The position numbers and the translations under genes are program-made. A DNA stretch of 64,000 nt from the NCBI GenBank assembly GCA_032690845.1, contig CM064420.1, positions 67,072,707-67,136,706 on the forward strand. Reading direction: 5' to 3'. Under the pieces are notes generated by a model. That model ran no database searches and was not told the DNA's origin. It saw only the letters and a list, made by a program, of their open reading frames with translations. Positions 13,301 through 28,300 of the stretch are shown here, in pieces (position 1 is the stretch's first letter; each line of letters opens with the position of its first letter). Source of the DNA: Eleusine coracana subsp. coracana (Eukaryota; Streptophyta; Magnoliopsida; Poales; Poaceae).

Positions 13301-16300
13301 TTAGAAAACACAGGTTGATTCAAGTTAGACAAATAGATTACAGAGTATTCCATCGCTTCCAGAATGTGCCAAAAACATGCACTTCTCTCAGGAGTTGATT
13401 TAAGATCAAGGATTGCAAGTATCATAACAACATAAACAGAAGCCAAAGTTATAATTAATTAATTATGTTATGGAAATAAGGATGGCGTTATGGGCCTTGG
13501 GCCTATTGGATGGTGCAGGCTGTGCAGCAGTTTAAGTGCAGATTAGAATCATTAGTCGGTTTTTAGTTTGCTTAACTGTCAAGTTAGTTGTTGAGTTAGA
13601 GATAAGGATCATTAGAGATGGCTTAGCCACGTGAATCAGTTTAGGCAAGCAAGAAAAACAGAAAAGCTTGACAGATAATTCAAACTAGAAAAGTTGGACA
13701 GAGAATTTGAAGTGTTCAACAAGGCACATAGCATAAGGAACATAAGCAAGAATAAGCTACTCCAGTTAATTAGCACTACTCATTGTCCATATGACGTATT
13801 AAAAGTTAAGAGTGTGTTCGAAACAAGTACAAATGCATGACTGGTGCAAGCACAACATACTTCTATCTGAAGCCGTGACTTTTCCTGTTTAAGCAGTGAT
13901 ATCTCCGTTTCTGCCTGAAAGAGTCATCAACAGGCTGAATAACCAAATGATGTAAAATAAAAAGGAAAAAACAGAAAATCGCATCCTTACTATTTCTTTT
14001 GATCTGCGCAGGTAGCTTATGACACTATGTAGATCACCTTCTGCATTTGAGTCAGTTCGTTGTGAAGAAAGCCCAGCAATACTTCGTTCTTTCTCAGCTA
14101 GTCGAATGTGCAAAGCTTCCAATTGATTGTGTAGAATTCTATTCTGCACTAGTTGCAAAAAAAAAAAATTAAAAAAAGGAAAGTATGCAAAGAATAGCAC
14201 TAAGATATTTTCACTGAGATGCCACGAATACATTTCAAGTTATGGCTAGAAACATGCACTTGTCCAAGACTATAACTGTATCTAATTACTAATTAGCATA
14301 TTTTTTTTAAAAAAATGTCAAATAGCAGCACCCCTTTGATATTGGCACATTAAGAGTTTCAACAACAACAACAAAGCCATAATCCCATCCAAGTTGGGGT
14401 AGGCTAGAGATGAAACCCCAAAGAATCAAAGCACAAGGACAGACAAACAAAAGACAAAAGGGAAGAAGGAAAAGAAGAAAAGAGGTAGGAAAAGGACAAT
14501 ACAAAACTAGACAGAAAAAAAGGGAAAAGAAAAGAAACCAAAATCAAGGTTCTGGCACGTGAATTGCGCTTTCACTCTCTCCTATACATGGCCTAGAGAT
14601 ATGCCAGTAACTTGTTCGAAATATATGTCTACTGACCTAGAGATAACCATTCGTCTGCTACACAGTTTGCACATAGGTCTGCTTTCAAATAACAGGTGTC
14701 TAATTACATGTCCAGAAATACTTTTGACTTGGTTCCTAAAAAAATATAGCAGAAATTATATTCACCTTCAGAACTGACATTCAATATTGTTTTAGTATGT
14801 TTCTAATATAAATTTAAAATACCATTTTATCCATCGCATGCCATACCTAGCAACAATATAATAGTGCACCAGGCTGACAAGCACAATTCGTCGCTCTATT
14901 ACTACCTCCAACAGCCATATAATATAATACAACAACAACTAAGCCTTTAATCCCATGGAAGTTGGGGTAGGCTAGAGATGAAACCCCAAAGAACCCAAGC
15001 ACAAGAGCAAAACAAACAAAAACAAAAAACAAGGCAAAGAAGAAGACGGGTGGGAAAAGAGCAAATAAAAAAAAGAATAGAGAAAGGAGAGGAGGTGTAA
15101 AAAAGGCGATATAAAACTAAACAAACAAAGCCTCGCTTCATAGACTCCTCCCAAGTCAAGTTTGGTCTTCCTCTGCTTCTCTTCACATTATCTAGTCGTC
15201 TTATTACCGCGCTCCGCACTCTTCCGGTCTCCGTTGGATATGTCCAAACCATTTTTACCATCTCAAATGATGTTGCACAACGCACAAGCTTCTCCTCAAT
15301 TGGTGCTACCCCTAATCTCTCCCGTTTGTCATTGTTTCGGACCTGATCTCTTGTTGTGTGACCACAAATCCATCATACCATACGCATCACTGCTACACTT
15401 AGCCATAATATAATCACTAAATCAAAATAAATATGTGTTGTAAGTTCTATATGCGCATTCAAAGTGCACTTCAAACATCTATTAGTTCCACCCATTGTGC
15501 AGTTAACTATCGCTGCAGTAAGTTTTTTTTTTTTTTTGAGGAATATACAGGAAGGGAAACCCCTGCTGTGGTAGTAATATATTAATAAAAAGGAACGAAA
15601 GGAAAAGTTTAGTTACAAGCAAAGCGAAGAGAGCTATACAACGGTCAGAAAGCTGACCCATACTGATCTAGAGATGAGAAAAAAAAGGGGTCGCTGCAGT
15701 AAGTTATCCAATCAATCAACTCCGGTATTTCCAACAAAGGAACTAAACATGTATCAGCTCTAGGCAGTAAATGTTGCACAGGGCAATATAGACATAAGCT
15801 TAGATAACCTGATCATTTAGCTCATTATACTTCCGTATGGTCTCATCCTTTTCTTTCAATATTCCTATCTTTTCTTGCTCTCCAAATGTTCTCAGAGCAT
15901 CCTGAAAGGTTGCAGTGTAATCAACAAGAATTAGAAAACTTGAGAAAGCACGTTAAAGGTGTACCTTAAGCATTCATAAAGGAAAGCAAAAAAATCCAAT
16001 AGAAGAAACTAATGACTAAACTAAACAGCTATGTAACTGCCTTTCTCAACTTAATTGCCTTCCTCAGCTGTTTTGCACCACTTTCTCTTGGCATAGAATA
16101 TCAAATGGTGCGACGCCATAGTTACACAATTATAGCTAGAGATTGGTCAAATAAGCAAAATATAATGTGCAGGGTTATGTAAAAATTCAAGTAAAAAAAA
16201 GATGGCCCTCAGGGCATTCAAGCTTGCTATACAACTACGACAATACTTTTAAGACTTGGTCATATAATCCATAGAGATGATCAACTATTCGGTTATCCAA

Positions 16301-19300
16301 CTACTGTACAATAATATGATCAAGTATTCAGTTATCCAACTACTGTACAAGAATTAAATGTTTCTTCATATGATACGATAATATTTTTAAGACTTGGTCA
16401 TATAATCCATAGAGATGATCAAGTATTTGGTTATCCAACTACTAAATGTTTCTTTATATGACTAATATGTATTTATACTGTAACATATTGCCCAGAACTA
16501 GGAAACAACATTTTTTAGAATTTATAACTGGCCTCCTGATACCAATATGCTCATGCAAAAAAGCCTAGGCCAGTGAGCACTGGTATGTAAATCATGAGAA
16601 ACTTCAAGAGGAAATCAGTTTCTCATCAGCATGTTTCCATGCCAAATCAGAAATCTCGTTTCCATGAGGTGTATATGACAGGTAGCTGTGTTATGTGTGA
16701 GTGCAACACCACAATGCTGGGGGGTGAAACTAATGGCTAGTGATAGGAATACTTGCTTAAGTCAAATAAAAGAGGAAACATAATATAGATTATCAAACAT
16801 TTCAGCCAAAAAATTTAAATTTCAGTGTGACAGTGGCAGTGCTATTTACATTTTCAGCCCTCTGCGCATCTGTAGTCTGACGAAGGATAGAGATTTCTTG
16901 CTGCAATGCAGACAGCTGCTTAGAAGTATTTGTCAGCTCCTGTATTGTCTCAGATTGCAGAATAACCTACAGAAGATATATCAATAATTTATACAGAGTA
17001 TAAAACAGTGACCACTTATAGCAGAATAAAATTAATATGAATCCTTACACCTCAGTTGTGAATCACATTAAACGCATAAATACCAACCATACATATTTAA
17101 TCTGCCTTATTACAAGCTCGTACAAGACTTTGTGCAGTATTTGACAGAAAAATCAACAATTTGCCAGACAAGAACCCTTATTATGTAACTGCATAGAAAG
17201 GTTTAGCAGCTTAAAATGAATAATTAAGTGATAAAACTGAAACAATTATGCACCCCATGATTAAGCCAGGATCCAGCACCATAAGACCCCCACCACCATG
17301 AAGCACCAAGAAAACATGTGGTCCCCTGCTACCCATCCCCCCAAAAAATATATGTGGTGCCCTCCACAAAACATAAAGCACCTAGAAAAGGTGCATTATC
17401 AGAAGATACCTGGCGTTCATAGTTGTCTTGAGCGGCTCTCCAACGCTTATTCTGCTCATCAAGAACACTCTTTGAGGAAGCCAATTGAATATTCAAACTT
17501 TCTATATCAGATCTGTTACAAGTAAAGCAATTAAAAAAATAATGTCAATCAATTGTAGAAGAACACTGATGAAAATATTCCATGACTTTTAGAGTACCAA
17601 ATGCTTACACTTTCTGAGAAATTTCATTTCTTAAAACCGAAATTTCGTTCATGAGTGAAGTTATTTGCTTTTCTTTAGATTCAAGGACACCGGCAGCTTC
17701 TTCACACTTGATCACATAGCTCTCCTCTGTTTCAGATAACTTATTCTGCAATTTAGCAATCTCATCTTCCATCGCTTTCTTGCCAACCTCCGACTACAAT
17801 GATACAGAAGTTCAAGTGCATGTAACGATAGGGTACAGAACCTTCATTAGAAGATATAAATAAATTTGTTACCTCGGCTTTGTAGTCCTGATGAGCAGAT
17901 TCCAATTGCTTCAGTGCAACTTCATTTGAGTGCGCAATTTCTTTGTACTACACAAGATTTATGATGCATATTCAGAAGACTAAGCAAATAAATGGTAATA
18001 TAAATAACCAACTTTCAGATCACAGGAGAAGAGGAGCGGAGGGTAGAGGAGGCACCTGAACCATATAGTTCTTATTTGCTTGTGCTTCCTCTTTGTATTT
18101 TTCCAACTCCTCTTTCAACTGGAATAGCTCATCATTTTCCTACAAGTGACAGAAAAGTTCAGCACTTATGAACAGGTGATTACAAAAGGATTTGCATGAA
18201 AGAGCATCTAACACAGCAAGGTAAGAGACGCATAACTTTTTTGTGAAAAGAAAAGATTCAGAGATGCTCAAGAAGAAAGAACAAGAAGACAATAAACACA
18301 GAATCTTTTTTAGATCAGTGTTTTTTGCAGTTATCCTGAAGTAGATATGAACATTTACATAGTTGCATAGTCTTTAAAGGGATTTACAGTAGGGGAAACA
18401 CCTACAGTGTCTTAGGTGCATAGTTATTGGCATAATAAAGCAGCAAATCTAACTCACCTCAGTTGTGGCAGAGGTGTCATGACCACCATCCCTTAGAATG
18501 ACCTAATAAAGCAATACATAACAGTATTACATGACAGGGAACTCCCAGAAAAAGTAATGTTCGATTAAAAGCCATATTATGACAAACTGCTATTACATTT
18601 TCAACTCTTTTGTTTGAAAAATTCAAACAGGAATATATCATAACACAGAAAATTAAACATGGTCCTTACATTATTAGTGTACCATTAAGACACTACTCAC
18701 AAGCCTATATGAATCGGAGCAGCATATTGTTGCATACCATTTGTCATGTGCTTCTTTTACAGGATACATGCTTTAACATCTTCACAAAGCCATAGGCAAG
18801 CACTACAGAACTATCGTTTTATAGTCTGGTGTGCTTTATATATCATAATAAGTTCACAAAGGTGGAAACTGATGAAGACAATTTGGTCTCAAAATGAAAA
18901 TATATAACAATTTTTTATATTATAATAGCTTGCAAAATCATGGCCTCAGATTGATATTATTTACCTTTCTTGACTTCAGCTTTGCCTCCAAAACTGAGCA
19001 TCTCGCCTGTATAGAAATTTGAAATTAAATTTATCATCAAAATACGACATACGATGCCCTCAAGATCTCGGTACAACAAGAAAACTTTAACACACCTCTG
19101 CAACTGCAGCCCTTGATTCCGCATCAGAAGCAGCTTTACATGAGTTCTGTAGCTCCTTTCTCATGTCCTCCACCTGCTTCATGCAGCTGTCAAATGCATT
19201 TTTCTTATCAAGCATCAGAACACGAACATGGTCACGTTGCTCTTGAAGCTCCTTTTTAAGTTCAGCCCAATCTCTCTGTAAAAACAATGCAGACTATGAA

Positions 19301-22300
19301 TAAGCGGAAAAGGTACAAGTGCACAAATATAGAAAGGGAGAATAACAAGAAAACTCGAGATCAGCTCTGAGTTGCTAAAACAAAGATAGAACACAAGAAC
19401 CGTGGACATTTTTTTAGCACTGAAAACTACAACAACAACAACAACAACAAAGCCTTTTATCCCAAGCAAGTTGGGGTAGGCTAGAGATGAAACCCATGGG
19501 AACCCAAAAAAGAAGAGACAAATGAACAAAAGCCAAAAGAAAGAGAAGGAAAAAAAAAAGACAAAAACAAAAGGAACAAAAGCCAAAGGAAAGAAGAAAC
19601 GAGTAAGCAAGAAGGAAGGAAAAAAAAGATCACGGTTCCGGCACATCTACTGCTAGTCTCCAAGCGCTCCTATCCATAGCTAGCTCCTTAGGGATATCCC
19701 ACGCCTTCAGGTCTCTCTTAACCGACTCGTCCCAAGTCAAGTTAGGTCGGCCTCTACCTCTCTTAACATTAGCATCTCTCTTTAGAACCCCTCTCTTTAG
19801 CACTGAAAACTAGAGCTATAATATTATTGATTTCATGGAGGAGACTTACTTCTAGTCTCTTAATGTTCTCCTCATGGCTTCTCCTTTCAACAGACCTTGC
19901 ATTCTGAAATATCCAGGTTAGAGGCACAAAACTTCAAGTATTTACATGAAGCATCTTAATGCTGCATACCTCTTGGATCTCCTTTGTTGTATGCATTGTA
20001 TCAATTGTAGCCTGTTACGTAAGATATCTCAGTGTCAAACAGCAGGATAGAATCAGTGGCCTTTATTCCTCAAAAAAAAAAAAAAAGACTACATAGCATT
20101 CCAAAACGTGGGAATGAGAAAAGACCTGCAAACGATGAACTCTCTCGGTCAAATCATGGACTTCATCTGACGCTCGTTTCTCTGACTTTACAAAAATATC
20201 TTTTTCATGCTTCAAAATAGACACCTGAAAGATTGGAAAGTTGTTTAAGGATTTAGGCTAGTTAAATCATTAGGTGGTTGCACTAATAACTATAACTATA
20301 CCACATACAGTTTTTTAATTAAAAAATATAAATATACCTCCATTGACAGCTTTCTTGAGTTCTCTTCTAAAGCTTGCTTAGAATCTGAATCTTCACGGAG
20401 TCTTCTTTCGTAATCAGTTATTAAATGCATCAATTCCACATTTCTCAGTGAGACAGAATTAGCTTCTTTCCTCTGTTTGTACAAGAGTATGACTAAATAA
20501 GGATGTGCATATAACAGAATAGTTACGGATTATCAATAGACTAAGGAAGAAAGAATTCTGAAATGTGTGAAGAACACAATTTAAAGATAATAAAAATAAG
20601 ACACAAAAGGAACCTGATGCTCAAGCTCTGCTGCATATCCATTAAGCCTATCACGCGCAAACTCAGCTTCAAGGATTGCCTTATCACGCTCAGACCGCAG
20701 AGACACAAGCTCAGTCCTGAATTGATGGTGAAGTATAAGTAGGTACTCAAAAGAAAAGGGAAAGAGTATCATATGGTCAATAATGTAGGCCATTTTCAAC
20801 TAAACAACAACAACAAAGCCTTTTAGTACTAAGCAAGTTCGAGGTAGGCAGGCCATTTTCAACTAAACAAAATCAAAAATGGCAGATACGACTTAACATA
20901 TATGAGGTATACTGGAAGTTTCTTCAACATAATATCAGGAGAGTCTCCCATTATCAAAGGTAACGAAGAAGCTTGAATCCCCTCAAAAAAAAAAACGAAG
21001 AAGCTTGAAGTGCAGAGCTCCCACAACATTATAAAACAGAAAATCTTCTAATTAGAAGAAAAATGTATGTCTCACAAGCTGTAAGCCAAATTTCCAAAAG
21101 GAAGTCAAGGAACAAAACATGTCACCCATACTGGTGCCACCTATCCCCCAATAAGATGAGAACTGATCTAAACAGCCCTGAACCCAAGTGGTGCCAACTG
21201 GCCGAGAGGCAGCAGCCACAAGGGCATGATAGGAAGGGACTGGGAACTAGATTGATATTCTTCTAGATTGGTTAGCATAGCACACAATGCGGCTGCCTTT
21301 GTATCTCTTTCACGTATACCTTAATTCTACACTATTTTATTGGCCAATGACTGATATTATCTAACTATGGCACATAGCAACCAGGAGGATGCCGTGCAGC
21401 AGATTAGGCCCAAGTGGCTGGCTGGCTGGCTGGCTTTACCCCCTGTATGTACACATGCACACCTGCAGGTCATACCTAAGCTTTACTAATTTTTTTTACC
21501 GACTGCAATCCGCTTTGTAAAATGAAAAAAAAAAGAAATAGAAAATTCTGTAAGGTATTAGGTACAGCAATTACAGTTAAGGCAGCAAAAATTGCTCAAA
21601 AAAATAATGCAGCAAAAGAAAAGGAGACAACCTCAACTTAGTCAGCTCTTCGTCAAGGCCTTTGGCTCGCTCAGAGACTCTCTCATAAGCTTTCTTTGAC
21701 ACCTCCTATAAAGAGGCCAAAAAAAATACAAGATGGGTTGTAACAAAATTACAACATACTATAAGCTCTATGGAATGTTCTAATCAATCAGGAAATTACC
21801 TGTGATCCTTCAAACAGAACCATCAGGTCCGTTCTGCCACTGTCTACAATATTTTTAAAAAAAATGCCAATAGGTTAGCTTTAGAACAACAATATAAAAA
21901 AATCCATGACAGTAGACACCACTATAAGATGTTGTAAACTTCATACAAGTATAATTAAGAAAGTCATAATACAAACCATGAGAATTATTTGGTACTGACT
22001 CCACATTTGAACGATTCTTCTGCTGTTCCTCGCAAAGCTTCCTATACATAGCAACCTACGGGAAAGGAGTTATCTTAGGATTCAAATGGTGCTGATCCAA
22101 ATTGAATGTAGTTATTCACAAGGATTTGCAATATCTAGGAAAGAAGCAAATAGACATACAGATCGATGAAGAGATTCAATCATTATTGCTTGTTCTTCAG
22201 ATTTCTTCATCACTTTTTCGACTCTGGATGCAGCATCATCCACAATTTTCTTCAATTCGATTTGGAAACTCTCCTAAATAAAAAAAATAAAAAAGTTATA

Positions 22301-25300
22301 TATCGGATGATACACTTAAAATCAGAACAAGAAACTTGTTATATATGAGTGTAAAAGTCAAATTTTGTCAAGTATAAAAACAGATACATCACATATTTAC
22401 CCTGAGTTCCATGTCCTTTTTATCGAGATCAGCAGAGAGCAAATGAACTTGATTTCGAAGTTGAACATTTTGCTGAACTAACTCGTTAATATCTTTAAAT
22501 GTCATCTGTCAAACACAACCACATAAGTACACAATATAGCAATATGATACAAATTAACAGCTGTATGAATGGCCCCAAGAGTAGCATTAAAGTACGAAAC
22601 TTACAGAGTCCTTGAGATTGTTTTCTGCATTGGAAAGACCATTGGCTAAACTTGCAGAAAGAGCACCAGGACCTACATTTGGAAGACTAGAACCACAACG
22701 AAGCTGTATATCTTGACACTCTTTTAGAAGAACAGCAACCTATAATTAAATAGAAAGTACAGCATAGAATCAAAACCAGGATATGCTTCGTCATTTTTTA
22801 CTACAAAACCATGTGTACCAAATACATCTCACTGTGCATATGCACTTTTTTATTGATTGGAGTCAATCATTTGGTGCAACTTCAGCACAAGTGTAAGGAT
22901 AACCACATCATAAAAAAAGATATGTGGGCACCCAGAACATGAAGTTACTCTAAACAAACAGAACAAAATGGTCAAATTGAAATACTCACTTCTTTCTGCA
23001 GGTCATTTATTTCCTTCTGTGCAACATTATGATCCCGTTCCCTCCTTTTCAGCTCTGACTGGAAAATACATCGACATTAAAACCTTATTTTATAAAACTT
23101 ATCACGATACAATTCCTTCCTACCTTCAAATTCCTGATGGTACTTTCAAAATTATCATGTTCAAGCAATGCTTGCTGCAATTTCTGGTCCATTAGAGCAT
23201 AGGCCTCAACCATCCTCTCATGTTCAGCTGAAATGAGAAAAATAAGTACATACAAATAAGCCTGAAACTGAATCACAAATAAGCACTATTGCAGTGCTTC
23301 TATATGCTAAGAGTAATGATATTTCACTTGTGTGGCATTTCCAGATTCTTTCATATATTCACTAAAGGTTTACCTCGTTCATCTAGGATAAGTTTGGCCT
23401 TCTCTTCAATTTCATGCAACACCTGATGTACAAAGAATGTCAACTTGTAAACAATGATCTCGAAATAAAAAAAATGAAGGAAACACAGCATAGCACGAAT
23501 AAAGACAAGGATTGGTTGTCTGTCTGTGAAAAAAAATATTAAAAATGGAAATTCTCGGATTTCTTCTTTAGCACAGCACATGATGTTAATAGTTGAAAAA
23601 AATATCAAGGAAACAAATGCGAACAACTTCAAAAATAAGATTCAAAATAGAAATGATGACTTTTTTTCTGTTGCAAGAAATAGTTATATTAAAGAAGTGG
23701 TAGACATGTTTATGTTTCATGAACATTGCACATACCACCAGGACTGATAAAATGAAAGAGGGTTGAAATGTAAATTAAATTAAAGCACCCACTATGCAAG
23801 GCTGTATCCACGAATAACTGGCACAGTTCATTATCCCAGGCAGCCATGTAGGCGCCATGGCCTAGTGGGTTCTACTGTAGTACTGTAGCACAGTTCGATC
23901 GGGGGCAAACCATCCAGGCCCACTTGTCCACTATGGATCAGTGAAGCTGACCTTTAGAGCTACACATGACTATAATAGAGCTAATGATTGTTTCAAATTA
24001 CTTTGCAGTTCTAGATACAGCAGCCATAACTAAAACCATAATAGAGCAAAACAAAGTATATACTATGGAAAGTGTCCAAATTCAAAGAAAGAAACAAGCA
24101 TGATATTCACCCTTTCCAGAACAGCTTCTGCATGTCTTCTTCCCTGCCTCTCATGACGTAAAGCATCAGTGGCTTCTTGGTATTTCTCATAAATCTTGGC
24201 AAGCTGACAATGCAATAAAAATTTTCAGTATCTTAGGTGAGAAAAACTATAAGCAATCAAGACTATAAAAGAGATAGGACATACACTCCAACCATCACGA
24301 AGAAGCGAAGCAGCTAATGCAGTTCCAGAAACACCACTAGGTACTTTTGGAATAATTGTTAGGTCACTCTGATCCATTGTGCCAGAAATGGGCCTGTAAA
24401 ATCTGAACAAGAATGAGGTATAACAAATGAGAAACTAGAAGCAAGTATAATCATTTAGATTCACTCAAATTTGGGTCAACTTTCCTTTTTCCAATTGTTA
24501 TATTCACTAAGTCCCCCTGTCCTTATATGACATTTTAGAAAGCGTCAATTCAATTTTGTCTAATCCTGACATTTATAATATATTAAGAAAACACCATATT
24601 TCAATGGGGCGTGTGGAAATGTATCAATATCATGAGAACATTTTTTTTTGTATTTGTTGGGCTCCAACTTCCAACATCTGAAGTTCACATAAAAAGATTG
24701 GGTACTATAATGGATGTTTTTTTCCTGCTTTCTTCACTTCTTCAGCCTTCACATCAACCACTACAAAAATCATAATGAAAAGCACACCTAGAGGCATATT
24801 CACTATACTATATATTCCACTTCTCCTAAAAGATCATCTTAAAAGGGCAAAAACACAATTGCAACATACAAACAACTATAATTAAGTAATTATGCCAGCA
24901 ATCTAAGTGTTCCCTTTTCATATCTCAATTTTTACAGCTACCACCAGTCCACCATCAAACAATGTTGCAGCAAACTCAGACTGTGACAGTCCTAAACTGT
25001 CACCAGCAACTGAAAAATATCCCCACAGAGGGCACAGCCTATAACATGAAAAAAGTAAGCCAGGCAGCAGTGTTGCAGGTGTGATGTGGGTTGAGCATGG
25101 AAGAGGAATAGCAGAGAGCAGCGACAGAAATGAAGGCCCATAGGCAACTTCACCAAAGTGGGCTAACATGCTAGAAAGACAAAAGTTTTAATCATTATGA
25201 AATAAATATGCATTAGCTAGTAATTTTGACAATGTTTCTCACAGTTTCGCGGTGGTGGTATAACATATTTATGACCAGCATTCCGAAAAGAGTTGCTGCA

Positions 25301-28300
25301 TTCTCATTACACAATTTAGTATGTTACATTGTTTAAACATTTCATTAAAAAAACAGGTATAGAAAATACATGAAGTTAAGTGGTTCTGCAAAAAAAATCA
25401 GTATCAGATTTATTCTAGATATCAAGAAACAAAATAGACAAGAACCGATATGGCCATGTACATCCATGTGCAAACAGTATTGTGTTTTAAATATCATAGT
25501 TATTCTGGATTTCCAGAAAAGCATTGCACCATGATGGGGTTTTCAATTAGATAGAGTGACAGACAGAAGATAACAGCATCAGACATAAATAAAGGATAAT
25601 AAATCTAATTTTCAATTTTCAAAAATCAGTCGCACTGCTCTAAAATCCAATCATCAGACAAAAAAAGGACAACAGGTTTTATAAACCATTGGTTCTTACA
25701 TTGCTGAATCTATTAAATCAGCAGAGTCCGGTGCAACGCTGCTTAATGGAACAAGGCTCAATTCACTGGACTTTCTTGTATTCTCCAGATCAAGTTCACA
25801 TTTTTCAAGTTTCTGCTTTAAGTTGTCAGCTTCCTGCAGTAAAATCACATCACATAATGGAGTGAGGAACACTCACACCTTGGTCAGGAGACCAAATTAG
25901 ATCTACTAAGCATGACCAATATCTTGTAGAAATTCTTGACCAAAAAAAGGCCTGTACATACCTTTTCAAGGTCTATCCTAGACAATGTCTCCTTCTCAAG
26001 CTTTTCCTTGTATTCATCTTCCACTTGGGTCAGATGTGTCTAGTTTGTAGGAGAAAGAGAAACTGAGCAAGAGTATTTACTGACAGAACCAAGGAAACAG
26101 CACAAAAAGAGTTGTAATAGCTATATAAAAATGCAAAGGCTAACCTCCAGTGCTTTAATAACACCCTCAAGCTCCCCAGCCTTTTTGGACCATTCCTCAG
26201 AACTTTCTTTGTGAAGTTCGGCAAGTTTCATGACCTAAGTACCAAAAGCAACAGTAAATATCATCTCACTCGAAAACAAAAAGTGTGATAGACAGTATAT
26301 TCGTAAAGAACATTACATCAGACCCACAAGATATGCAACAATAAAGGACAGTAAACTACTCAATGTATGCACACAAAAGGGAAAGGTCATCTCACTGCAT
26401 CAGCAATCCATGATGAGTCATAATTAAGAATTAAGAAATATGGTCAACTACAAACAATCAAAAGTCTAACCCAAAAAATAGCGGGTATAGATCACCAAAG
26501 GGGTACAAAAATGTAAGGCAACAGAACTTGTTTCTCTGAGAAAAAAGGCATGGGATGGAACTTTACTGGTTAACACTTAAGTTCTGTTAAAGCACAGTTG
26601 ATACACAACGCCGGGGCAAGAATAAATGGTATGAGAGAGAGAACATTACCGTTGAGAGCTCAGCACCAAGACGTTGTTCATTAGCAGCTGCAGCATCCTT
26701 TGTTGAGCACAACTCCTTCAGGTCATCAAAATATGGAACAAGATTAGCTACCAAACAGTGATTACACATTCATCTGTTTGAAATATTACCTTTTCCATGT
26801 AGGACACCCTTTGCTCCAGTTCAGATATCCGCTCTTTGCTTCGCCTCAAGGAACTAGAGGATTCAGACAACTCTCTTTCAAGCTGAACATAAAATTCACA
26901 ATGATGTTTTTAGATCATATCTATCACGTCATGAATAAATTCACAAATACCCCACCTCTGCAATCTTTTTTTTTTTACCTGAACACAGTAGGAGAAACTC
27001 CCACTGTAGAATTTTATTGCAAAAGAGTGTAAAGAAAAAACAGAATAAGGCCTTGGACAAAGAAAGGAAAAAACTGTACAAGGTGCTGATCAGGGCACCG
27101 GGTTAGAAAACGAGCTCATACACGATAGAATGTTATCCCTGGTTACAGGATTTGTTCTATGGAGTTGCAAATTGACCTCATCCACGATAGAATGTTACCT
27201 CTGCAATCTTTGCCGACATCCTAGCCTCCTCGTCCATATTTGCTTTCTTTGAGTTAGCTAATTCAACAATTTTTGCATTCAGTTGTTCTGCGATCATTAG
27301 ATTATGCTTTTCCAGCAGCTGCTTTTCCTGATAAGCCAAAAAAAAAATTCAGAACCAATAGTGAATCCATGCTGATAAATGGGTAACCTTAGGCAGCTGT
27401 AAATAGCCAAAGAGTATATGAACTGCAGTATATGCCCTAACGCCAAACATTTCCGTCAAATGGAGTATGACTTTACTAAGAAAATGGCATCTCATTATTA
27501 ATCTCTGTTATGTTCATACCTCGGTAATACGGTTACATGTCGCCTCGCAGTGGGCTAGTTTAGCTACAGCTTCTTGTATCCTAGCCTCTTTAGCAGCAGA
27601 CGTGTCTGCCAAATTTACCTGAGATAAACAGGTGAATCCGAGTTCTGCATTAGCATGCATTGACAACATAAAACATATGACCCTTACCAAAAAAGTAGAG
27701 CTACCTCTAACAATATAGGCATGTCCACAATCCAAATAATATGAAGTCTTCACTTAAGAAAGGTGCAATAATACAATATTTGAAAACATTAACCATGCAA
27801 TAATATATGAGATCGTCCCAACAGTCCCATATAAATTACTCGGAGAAAGAGAAAGAAACAGTAGCAACACATAAGTTGGGCTTGGTTAGTCAACATGCAC
27901 TCCAAAAGGTATATCATATGTTACAATCTTAAACCACCTTAGGGCAGACACTGGTTTATGAATTATAAAACTATGAACTAATTTGTTGAGTCCATTAATC
28001 CAATGTCTAAAAAAAGGTCACCTGTCAGAGCAACATCTTTCCACTATCTCCGAGGCATTTCTTCAAGGAGTATTTACCCTATTTTTCTACTTTCTATTCC
28101 CTGTGTTTCTTTGGTACAAAAAGTATAGGATGTACTCCCCCAGTTTCATTTAAATGACATTAGCTAGTTCAATTTTTATGTAACTAATGTCATGTAAAGA
28201 AATCAGAGGGAATAGCTAGCCCTTATTGCAACATATTGATTTGGCTTAATAGCATCACAACATACACGAGAGAATAAAAAATGTTTACATGATCCTATAA

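Noticed and set aside
24500..24620. A further Stowaway-like MITE starting TCCCCCTGTCC
   Set aside because: No matching right terminal repeat or TA-flanked end could be found.
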